Made by a program: the position numbers and the translations under genes. From the NCBI RefSeq assembly GCF_027482425.1, contig NZ_JAIXWA010000041.1:62001-126000 (forward strand): a stretch of DNA of 64,000 nt, read 5' to 3'. The notes under the pieces were generated by a model. That model did not search any database and had not been told where the DNA came from. It saw nothing but the letters and a program-made list of their open reading frames with translations. Below are positions 28,729 to 35,500 of the stretch, piece after piece. This stretch comes from Flavobacterium sp. Lineage in GTDB: Bacteria; Bacteroidota; Bacteroidia; Flavobacteriales; Flavobacteriaceae. The stretch's first letter is position 1. Each line of letters starts with the position of its first letter.

Positions 28729-28755
28729 TTGATTTTGATTTTTATGCTCTTCATA

Positions 28756-28950
28756 TCATTTTTCTAAATCATTTGAATTAATTGAAGTCGTAATTCCATT
28801 TTCAAATTCAACTTCACAAGAAGTAATTCCATCGACTTCAATCACTTTTTTCACTATTCCAGTAGAATTTTCAGAAATATCTTTAGTGTAAGTGTAATCA
28901 TTGGTTTTCCCAGTATATTTTACTTTCGTAACTTCTTTAATAGTTTCCAT
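28756..28950 (-). CDS. Small protein upstream of the HEPN gene
   Basis: 64 residues, predicted beta-rich (VTKVKYTGKTNDYTYTKDI; VDGITSCEVEFENGITTSI), without transmembrane segment. It has its own consensus promoter (28979-29009) and is followed by the HEPN gene, with which it probably forms a two-gene unit. I do not recognise the family. An antitoxin or modulator of the HEPN protein is possible but unproven. Confidence 0.6.
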   Translation of the reverse strand: METIKEVTKVKYTGKTNDYTYTKDISENSTGIVKKVIEVDGITSCEVEFENGITTSINSNDLEK

Positions 28951-28978
28951 AATAAAAAAATTTAAGGTTAATAAGTAA

Positions 28979-29009
28979 CAAATGTATATGACAAATTATT
29001 GATTAACAA
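28979..29009 (-). promoter_or_regulatory. Housekeeping promoter for the HEPN unit
   Basis: On the minus strand TTG (29009-29007), 20 bases, TACATTTG (28986-28979), a full match to the flavobacterial consensus. Transcription would start about 22 bases before ATG 28950. So this unit uses the main sigma factor, unlike the genes with the island element. Confidence 0.65.
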
Positions 29010-29126
29010 TAGAAATATTGACGTTACGGAATTTTTTTGACATAATATAGCATTACTATCTTTTTGGTTTAAAATGATATCCCAATTCTTTGATAAATTA
29101 AAGATTTGGGATTTTTTTTATTTACT

Positions 29127-29157
29127 AGGGTTACCTTTTTAGTTTTTAATTATAAAC
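29127..29157 (+). promoter_or_regulatory. Island element copy 2 (AGGGTTACC / TATAAAC)
   Basis: AGGGTTACCTTTTT at 29127-29140 and TATAAAC at 29151-29157, 63 bases before ATG 29221. The spacing matches copies 1 and 3 exactly. Confidence 0.7.
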
Positions 29158-29220
29158 AGTTGTAGAAGGAAATAAACTTCTTCGATTTAATAGATTCAAC
29201 AAACTTAAAAAACAATTATC

Positions 29221-30042
29221 ATGGGATTATTCGACTTATTTAAATCACCAGAACAAAGAAAGCAACAAGAACAAATTAATCAGTTGCGAAAACAAATATT
29301 TCCTGGAGGAAGACAACAACAAGAGCAAGAGGTTCAAGAAGTGCGCCAATTATTAAATTTTAAATACTCTAAAGAGGCAACAGAATATGCCTATTGTTAT
29401 GCGGTAACATCTTACTTTACTTCAAATTTCACCAATGGCAATGAATTAACTGATGTTATTCTTAGAAATTCAAAATGTGCTGTATCAAGAGAAGATGCCG
29501 CCAAAATAGCTCAGTTTGCGGTATTAAAAAGACATTATAACTCTAATGATTCAATAGGACAAACATTACAGCAAAAATCAGATGGAGAAAAATTATTTAT
29601 GGTTGCCTTTGGTGCCATTGTAGAAATTAAAAGAGCTTATAAAGATTTAACCAACTTTGGAAAATTTGAAGTGTTATTATTCAATTCGTTGATTGCGTTG
29701 CAAGAGTATCAATCTAATTATCCAGAAAAATATGAGAACATGCAAGAAGATTTTTTTAGAAATCTATTTAAGCAAGCTAGAGTATACAATATACCTATGA
29801 CAGATTATGAACTTGCAGATTTTGTAAACTCAAGATTTGAAACGTATTTATTAGAGATTATTAGATTTTTTGATGAAGAGGAAGATGGCTATATGCTTTT
29901 GAAAATTTACACTCTGTTCTATGAACAACCTTTGGAACCAAATCCTGAAACTAGCTTTGATTTATTTGAATATGCTGCATTTCTTCCTGCTTTAATGCAA
30001 ATGAGAAATTATGTTATAGAAAAATCCTTTACAACTATATAA
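29221..30042 (+). CDS. Hypothetical cytoplasmic helical protein
   Basis: 273 residues, no signal peptide or transmembrane segment. The N-terminus MGLFDLFKSPEQRKQQEQINQLRKQ resembles the amphipathic, glutamine-rich leader of several MGLFD-type bacterial proteins and could lie on the membrane surface. The remainder is helical (SREDAAKIAQFAVLKRHY). No enzyme motif recognised. Preceded by island element copy 2 and followed after 40 bases by a secreted-protein gene, likely in the same transcript. Confidence 0.6.
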   Translation: MGLFDLFKSPEQRKQQEQINQLRKQIFPGGRQQQEQEVQEVRQLLNFKYSKEATEYAYCYAVTSYFTSNFTNGNELTDVILRNSKCAVSREDAAKIAQFAVLKRHYNSNDSIGQTLQQKSDGEKLFMVAFGAIVEIKRAYKDLTNFGKFEVLLFNSLIALQEYQSNYPEKYENMQEDFFRNLFKQARVYNIPMTDYELADFVNSRFETYLLEIIRFFDEEEDGYMLLKIYTLFYEQPLEPNPETSFDLFEYAAFLPALMQMRNYVIEKSFTTI

Positions 30043-30082
30043 CTGGAATTTTATAATTATTACTCTTCAAATCAATAAAGTC

Positions 30083-30610
30083 ATGTATCATAAACTATTA
30101 CTTTTCATGGTTTTTCTTCCAACAACCATTTTCAGTCAAACAAAATTTACCAGTTCAAAATACAACTATTCTTTTATCATTCCGGATGGCTGGTATGTAA
30201 AAGATAAAATATACAATCCGGATGTGGATGCTAAAATTGTGAATGGCAAAGGGAATTCATTTATTGTTTCGATAAAAACGTTTCCCACGTCAACTAAGTT
30301 AACTATTAAACAACAAATGGCTCCCCTATCAACCCAAGAACTTGAAGAGCAATTTAATGCCGTATATGGGTCAGCTCAAATTGTAAAAAGAGGCACCTTT
30401 ATTATCGACTTAAAAGAATTCTATTATTTGCACATGCTCACACCATTTGATCATGGGTTGCAATTGTATCACAAGCAATTTGCCTATAGTTATGGGAATA
30501 GAGTTTTGACCATTGATGCTTGTTCCATTGAAACTTATCTAGATGAAACGACTCCAGCCTTTGCCATTATGTTGGACACCTTCAAAATCTTGAATTTGAA
30601 AAATAAATAA
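30083..30610 (+). CDS. Secreted PsbP-like/stress-type hypothetical protein
   Basis: 175 residues with a signal peptide (1-19, FLPTTIFSQ). The mature domain opens with FTSSKYNYSFIIPDGWYVKD, the pattern of PsbP-like and related lipoprotein-type domains (Y-F-IPDGW). The rest is an alternating strand/helix fold ending AFAIMLDTFKIL. Extracytoplasmic, function unknown. Probably co-transcribed with the 29221 gene and ends 6 bases before the third element. Confidence 0.6.
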   Translation: MYHKLLLFMVFLPTTIFSQTKFTSSKYNYSFIIPDGWYVKDKIYNPDVDAKIVNGKGNSFIVSIKTFPTSTKLTIKQQMAPLSTQELEEQFNAVYGSAQIVKRGTFIIDLKEFYYLHMLTPFDHGLQLYHKQFAYSYGNRVLTIDACSIETYLDETTPAFAIMLDTFKILNLKNK

Positions 30611-30616
30611 TAACAG

Positions 30617-30647
30617 TAGGGTTACCTTTTTCTTTTTTGGATATAAA
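30617..30647 (+). promoter_or_regulatory. Island element copy 3 (AGGGTTACC / TATAAAC)
   Basis: AGGGTTACCTTTTT at 30617-30630 and TATAAAC at 30641-30647, 62 bases before ATG 30710. The copies at 29127 and 30617 have nearly equal leaders (63 and 62 bases). Confidence 0.7.
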
Positions 30648-30709
30648 CCAATAGTAGCAAGCAAAAGTCTTTCTACAAAACTATTTTCTAACATAAAAAA
30701 ATAAAACAC

Positions 30710-30904
30710 ATGAAAACATTATTTGGAATTGGATTAATCATTTTTGGTATCATAACATTCTTTCGATACCTATCAACTTTTGGAATGCCTAATTTTTATG
30801 AAGCAATAGGAGCAATTATAGGAGTTGGATTATTTACATTTTTGCCTGGAATATTATTGATTAGAAGTGAAAACAAAAATAAATCGAATAGCAATGAAAA
30901 TTAG
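30710..30904 (+). CDS. Small two-helix membrane protein
   Basis: 64 residues with two hydrophobic segments (FGIGLIIFGIITFF and AIGAIIGVGLFTFLPGILLI) and a polar, lysine-asparagine-rich tail. Directly downstream of island element copy 3. Its end overlaps the next gene by 11 bases. Function unknown; an inner-membrane stress protein is a reasonable guess. Confidence 0.65.
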   Translation: MKTLFGIGLIIFGIITFFRYLSTFGMPNFYEAIGAIIGVGLFTFLPGILLIRSENKNKSNSNEN

Positions 30905-31361
30905 AACTATTATACTCACGTTATTCTTGTTAGTTTCTGTTCATTCTTTCTCGCAAAAATTTTATTTGGGAGATCGATTAACACCAAAAGCCACCCAGTT
31001 TAAACTACTTGGTATATCCTCTACAACTGGTGTTCACACCTATAAATACATTGTTGCAATTACAGATAAATTCTTTTTTAATAGAAGAATTGGTGAAATT
31101 ATAGTAGGTATTAAAAACGGTATAATTGTAACCACTATTTACAATCTAATTCCTGAAAATGGAGATGAAGGCGTACCTCAGTCCACCTTAGATTTAGTAC
31201 AAGCAACCATTCCTTTTCCGTTGGCTTATCGCAATGGTGTGTATGGAGCTAATATAGACAATATGTCTGTTTCATTAAGCAGAACTAAGAATGCTATGAC
31301 ATTTAATAAAGACCGTATTATGTTCTTGACAACGGTAAAGAATAGTCTTTTGAGGGATTGA
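30894..31361 (+). CDS. Secreted hypothetical protein
   Basis: 155 residues from ATG 30894, where a signal peptide begins (IILTLFLLVSVHSFSQ, 1-19). The mature part is beta-rich (FYLGDRLTPKATQFKLLGISSTTG). Overlaps the preceding small membrane protein by 11 bases and is presumably coupled to it. No family recognised. Confidence 0.6.
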   Translation: MKIRTIILTLFLLVSVHSFSQKFYLGDRLTPKATQFKLLGISSTTGVHTYKYIVAITDKFFFNRRIGEIIVGIKNGIIVTTIYNLIPENGDEGVPQSTLDLVQATIPFPLAYRNGVYGANIDNMSVSLSRTKNAMTFNKDRIMFLTTVKNSLLRD

Positions 31362-31386
31362 TTCATCAAAACCATTAAAAAATAAT

Positions 31387-31956
31387 ATGTTTAATATGGA
31401 TAAATTAAAAAAGCTAATCATTGGATTGTGTGGAGTTGCCGCAATTGGTCTCATAACTTATTATGTAATAGTAAATGATACGAAATCAGGAGTTGTTAAA
31501 AAGAACATCAAAAATCCTGAAGGTGAAACAATTGCAAATGGTGAAGTAATTCAAGACTCAATACTTGCGAAAATTACAAGTGCCTTGAGTATTGAAGAAG
31601 AATCGTTTACTCCAACAAATGAAGAAGGCGTTTATACAAATACAACCAAAGATAAAATTTTGGTATTAAAGGAAGATGTTTGGAAAACTATGATTAGAAA
31701 AACACAAAGAAAATTTCCAGTTGATGCAGATGATTGTGTATATGAATATCCAATTCCAGACTTGAAGAATTATACTTTTATAGGGTTACTTACGCATTTT
31801 ACATACAATAAAGATTCCAAATTAACTACAGCCTATCGAGCAATAGAAATTAGAAATGGCAAATTAAAATCGTATGCAGGAGGAAACATATGTTGTGATT
31901 GTGAAGAAGGAGAGCCTCTTGTAGCACAGAAAATTGAAGCTGTTATAGTTAAATAA
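31387..31956 (+). CDS. Membrane-anchored hypothetical protein with Cys cluster
   Basis: 189 residues (an ATG at 31396 would remove three). An N-terminal transmembrane anchor (LIIGLCGVAAIGLITYYVIV, about 9-28) leads to an extracytoplasmic domain. Near the C-terminus GGNICCDCEEGE has three cysteines, possibly a metal or disulfide site. It starts 25 bases after the previous gene. No family recognised. Confidence 0.6.
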   Translation: MFNMDKLKKLIIGLCGVAAIGLITYYVIVNDTKSGVVKKNIKNPEGETIANGEVIQDSILAKITSALSIEEESFTPTNEEGVYTNTTKDKILVLKEDVWKTMIRKTQRKFPVDADDCVYEYPIPDLKNYTFIGLLTHFTYNKDSKLTTAYRAIEIRNGKLKSYAGGNICCDCEEGEPLVAQKIEAVIVK

Positions 31957-32051
31957 AAACCATCTAAGGTTTACAACATCATTTGTAAAATAATTTAAAA
32001 ATGTCAATTACTAATAATTTATTCTAACAGAATAGTACGCAAAAAGTAAAC

Positions 32052-32555
32052 ATGAATAAAGAGCAAAAACAACTATTAAAGCAACTTGCTGAACTTGGCG
32101 ATGTAATCCTTGTCCGGGAAGATGGAGGAAGAATAAAATTAAATGATAATGCAGAAATTTCATTGAACACACAGCTAGATGCTGTATTGTACTTCATGCA
32201 GCATTTAGATAATGGTATGCTAAAATTGATTTTAGAAGATCATTTTACCTATCAAGATTATGATAAGGTAACGTTTTTAAAAAAGCTTTCTTATGTTTTT
32301 GATGAATTTCAAGGAAATGGAAATACCTACTTAAATGTTTTTGAAGGGAAATGTAATTCAGTTGCTTGTAGCAATTTGAATTGTAGAGGGTTTTCTTTTG
32401 TAGGTAATCAAACGTATCATTACATGGATTTAATTATCCAAACAAAAGAGAGTAAGGTTTCTGATATTTATGAATGTTACGACTTTGTTAACGAAAATGA
32501 TACTATACTAAAAAAAGATAAAATTATTATTGATGGTTTAAATCTTCCATTTTAA
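32052..32555 (+). CDS. Hypothetical protein with Cys-rich segment
   Basis: 167 residues, soluble and probably cytoplasmic. N-terminal helices (KEQKQLLKQLAELGDVI) precede a mixed domain with GKCNSVACSNLNCRGFSFVG, a C-x4-C-x4-C arrangement that might bind metal. The next gene begins 10 bases downstream, and then the penicillin-binding protein after 6 more, so the three look like one operon. Unrecognised family. Confidence 0.55.
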   Translation: MNKEQKQLLKQLAELGDVILVREDGGRIKLNDNAEISLNTQLDAVLYFMQHLDNGMLKLILEDHFTYQDYDKVTFLKKLSYVFDEFQGNGNTYLNVFEGKCNSVACSNLNCRGFSFVGNQTYHYMDLIIQTKESKVSDIYECYDFVNENDTILKKDKIIIDGLNLPF

Positions 32556-32565
32556 CAACTCATAT

Positions 32566-32745
32566 ATGAAAAATATAGTACCTGCAATTATTATAATAAT
32601 ATTAGTGATTATTTTACTTCCCATATTACTTTCCATTTTAAAATTTATTTTAATGATTATCGTGAATAGTATACTCTACGTTGTTGTCCTTTTTGTTATT
32701 GCTTTAGTGTTAATTTTTTTAGGTGATTTGTTTAATAAAAAATAA
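32566..32745 (+). CDS. 59-residue two-helix membrane protein
   Basis: Below the usual length cut-off. ATG 32566, TAA at 32743-32745. It is almost entirely hydrophobic: IVPAIIIIILVIILLPILL and IVNSILYVVVLFVIALVLIF are two transmembrane helices, with a basic end (FNKK). It starts 10 bases after one gene and ends 6 bases before the penicillin-binding protein, which argues that it is real and co-transcribed. It may be a small regulator or partner of that protein. Confidence 0.6.
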   Translation: MKNIVPAIIIIILVIILLPILLSILKFILMIIVNSILYVVVLFVIALVLIFLGDLFNKK

Positions 32746-32751
32746 TAAAAT

Positions 32752-34761
32752 ATGGTTAGAGAAAATAATAGTATAAACTACCGTATTTATTTGGTGTTCT
32801 TACTTATTTTATTATTTGCTATAGCTATAGTATGTAAACTCACTTCTATACAATGGAAATACGGAGCATATTATAGAAAATTGGCCGAGCGAAATACTAT
32901 TAAGACTTTTATTGTTCCTGCCAACAAAGGTAGTATCTATTCTTCAGACGGGAGTTTGCTGGCAATATCTATTCCAGAATATACAATAGCATTCAATGCA
33001 ACAATACCCAGTGATAAAAATTTTAATGGTAAAGTGGATTCGTTATCTCACTCGTTATCAAAATTATTTGGAAAACCACAGTCATATTATTATTCAATAC
33101 TTACTAAAGCAAAGCAATCGAAAAGGAGGTATGTTGTTATTCAGAATAAAGTAAATTATTCCAATTATGTATTAGTAAAAAAACTGCCATTGTTCAACTT
33201 AGGTAGCTACAAAAGTGGATTAATTGCAGATTTACATACTATTCGAGCTTATCCGCTAGGTGCTATTGCGAGACGAACTGTAGGGTACACAAGTATTGAC
33301 AATAAAGGTAATTCAATAACTTTTGGTATTGAAGGATCTTATGACCAATATCTCAATGGTAAAGATGGTAAAATATTGAAACAAAAAATTGCTCATGGAG
33401 AGTATAAGCCTATCAGAGATGAGAATGAAGTTGAACCGATAGATGGCTATGATGTTATTTCAACTATTGATGTTTATATTCAAGATATTGCACATCATGC
33501 CTTGTTGGATGCTTTAAAAAAATTTGATGCTGAACATGGTTGTGTAGTTGTTATGGAAACGAAGACAGGTTTTGTGAAGGCTATTGCAAATTTGGGTAAA
33601 GGAACTGATTCAAAATATTATGAACAACTTAATTACGCTGTAAGGGAAAAAGGGGAGCCTGGTTCAACCTTTAAACTTGTTGATATGATTGCCTTATTGG
33701 AAGACAAGAAAGTTGATACTAGTAAAGTATATGATCGTAATGGAGGCTTGATAACTTTTTTTGGAAAAGATGTTGTAGATTCACACAGAGATGGACCACA
33801 AAGAATTTCATTAGCCAAAGGTTTTGAAATATCCTCAAATACAGTATTGGTTAAAGCTGTTTATGAAAACTATAAGAACAACCCAAAACAATTTGTTGAC
33901 CGTATTAATAATATGGGGCTTAATAAACCATTAGGATTGTGTATAAAAGGAGAAGGAATACCCTTTGTTCCTCAACCCAATACCCCAAAGTGGAATGGAA
34001 TATCATTACCATGGATAGCGTTTGGTTATGGTGTAGAAGTAACTCCTATGCAAACCTTGACTCTTTATAATGCTATTGCCAATAATGGGGAAATGATAAA
34101 ACCACAATTTGTATCTGAAATAAGAGATAAAAATAAAACCATCAAAAAATTTGAAAAAGAGATTATCAATCCCAAAATATGTTTTGAAGGAACTGTCAAG
34201 AAATTAAAAGCCCTATTGGAAAATGTGGTTAAGAAGGGAACTGCAAAAAGTATTTACTCTAAAAATTTTTCAATGGCAGGTAAAACCGGAACCGCTCAAG
34301 GTAATTATGGAATTAATAATGGAGTGAATAAGCATTATATATCCTCATTTGTAGGCTTCTTTCCTGTAGATAAACCAAAGTTTTCATGTATTGTTGTTAT
34401 ACATAAACCAAGTACCAAAAACAATAATTATTATGGGGCAGATGTTGCTGGTCCAGTGTTTAAAAGAATAGCTCAAAAAATTATTACAGATTTACCAATT
34501 AGTGATAATGTTGAAGAATTGAATAAAAAAATTAAAAAACAAGAACAAAATTATTCAAGCTATTCGAAAAATTTGACTCTTAACAACCAATTGATTCCTA
34601 ACCTAAAAGGGATGCCAGGTATGGATGCTATTGCATTATTAGAAAATAAAGGTCTAAAGGTAAAGCTTAAAGGAAATTTATTAGGGAAAGTAAAAAGTCA
34701 ATCGATAAAGCCTAATGTAGCTGTTCGAAAAAGCAATACTATTGAATTGATATTACAATAA
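32752..34761 (+). CDS. Accessory class B penicillin-binding protein (FtsI/PBP2-like) with C-terminal PASTA
   Basis: 669 residues. An N-terminal transmembrane helix (about 10-30) is followed by the PBP dimerisation region with RGSIYSSDG-like NKGSIYSSDGSLLA, then the transpeptidase domain. Active-site motifs are Ser305-x-x-Lys308 (STFK), SSN at 361-363 and KTGT at 511-514. The C-terminus (about 615-669, IPNLKGMPGMDAIALLENKGLKVK) is one PASTA domain. These enzymes crosslink peptidoglycan in the periplasm. It lies outside the mra cell-division cluster, in the island, so it is probably an extra copy. The AT-rich sequence matches the island. Confidence 0.88.
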   Translation: MVRENNSINYRIYLVFLLILLFAIAIVCKLTSIQWKYGAYYRKLAERNTIKTFIVPANKGSIYSSDGSLLAISIPEYTIAFNATIPSDKNFNGKVDSLSHSLSKLFGKPQSYYYSILTKAKQSKRRYVVIQNKVNYSNYVLVKKLPLFNLGSYKSGLIADLHTIRAYPLGAIARRTVGYTSIDNKGNSITFGIEGSYDQYLNGKDGKILKQKIAHGEYKPIRDENEVEPIDGYDVISTIDVYIQDIAHHALLDALKKFDAEHGCVVVMETKTGFVKAIANLGKGTDSKYYEQLNYAVREKGEPGSTFKLVDMIALLEDKKVDTSKVYDRNGGLITFFGKDVVDSHRDGPQRISLAKGFEISSNTVLVKAVYENYKNNPKQFVDRINNMGLNKPLGLCIKGEGIPFVPQPNTPKWNGISLPWIAFGYGVEVTPMQTLTLYNAIANNGEMIKPQFVSEIRDKNKTIKKFEKEIINPKICFEGTVKKLKALLENVVKKGTAKSIYSKNFSMAGKTGTAQGNYGINNGVNKHYISSFVGFFPVDKPKFSCIVVIHKPSTKNNNYYGADVAGPVFKRIAQKIITDLPISDNVEELNKKIKKQEQNYSSYSKNLTLNNQLIPNLKGMPGMDAIALLENKGLKVKLKGNLLGKVKSQSIKPNVAVRKSNTIELILQ

Positions 34762-35240
34762 AATTTTTAATCTTTTTAAAGGTTTATAATATTCTAAGTA
34801 AAATGTGATTGGGTGTATTGAGATTTGTGAGGTTACAGTTACTACCCCACTACAAAAAACTATGCTGGTAAATCAATCCGGCTTCTTTTTTTTGAAATTT
34901 TGCTGAAGCTCCCTCTAAAGTGATTGATTTCAGCAGTTGCATGTCTTGATAATTTTGAACATTGAATTGACAATTTTCTAGATCAAATCGGAGTGATTGA
35001 ATGAGGTAGCTTCTAATGAATACTAGCTCCTTTTGTATGTTGTAAATTCTAGGCACTAGAGGAGTGGGCTTCGATTGATGCTTCACGTTGAAGAACGGAA
35101 ATAAATATGTAGTACTGAGGATTTCTCTCAGGGAAAATGCTACAATTTTACTTTGGTTCTACCAAAAATAAAAATGACATTTAAGGTGATTATTTAAACC
35201 ACAGTTTAGTTACCTGTGGAGTGACAAGGAGGGTTGTACT
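34762..35240. other. Right border region of the island
   Basis: About 480 bases between the penicillin-binding protein and the chromosome-like block. It contains one possible small minus-strand gene (34850-35086) and otherwise AT-rich sequence. No tRNA, att-like repeat or recombinase was found. GC content rises from about 35230 onward. Confidence 0.5.
34850..35086 (-). CDS. Possible small hypothetical protein
   Basis: 78 codons (KHQSKPTPLVPRIYNIQKEL). It has a plausible protein-like composition and could be a remnant, but no family, signal peptide or promoter was recognised. Kept with low confidence because it is the only sizeable frame in the border region. Confidence 0.25.
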   Translation of the reverse strand: MKHQSKPTPLVPRIYNIQKELVFIRSYLIQSLRFDLENCQFNVQNYQDMQLLKSITLEGASAKFQKKEAGLIYQHSFL

Positions 35241-35465
35241 TCACAAGACACGTATCAAAGGAGCCGTTTCCCAAAACTCCGCTCCTACAGCTGACGCCCA
35301 AAGTACCGCCGTAAGGCCATACATCATGAAGGGAGTACTTAAGTAACGATGGTAGGCATACAATACATGTTGGGTCATCACCCGCGCCAACACCGCGAGC
35401 AACAACAACACCCCCAGACCTAGGCTAAGGAGGAATCGTATATCAAACTGTGTGGTCGTGTGCAT
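35241..35465 (-). CDS. Small membrane protein downstream of TonB receptor
   Basis: 74 residues from ATG 35465; a TTG at 35507 would overlap the previous gene. Two hydrophobic segments (FLLSLGLGVLLLLAVLARV and MYGLTAVLWASAVGAEF) suggest an inner-membrane protein. Located 35 bases after the receptor stop and probably co-transcribed. Function unknown. Confidence 0.55.
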   Translation of the reverse strand: MHTTTQFDIRFLLSLGLGVLLLLAVLARVMTQHVLYAYHRYLSTPFMMYGLTAVLWASAVGAEFWETAPLIRVL

Positions 35466-35500
35466 AACGTAAAGAATAGTGGAATAATTAGACTCAATTT

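Noticed and set aside
31967-31997. Possible fourth copy of the island element upstream of 32052 (aggtttaca ... taattta)
   Set aside because: Only 7 of 9 bases match AGGGTTACC and the second box matches poorly, although spacing is right. Too weak to include.
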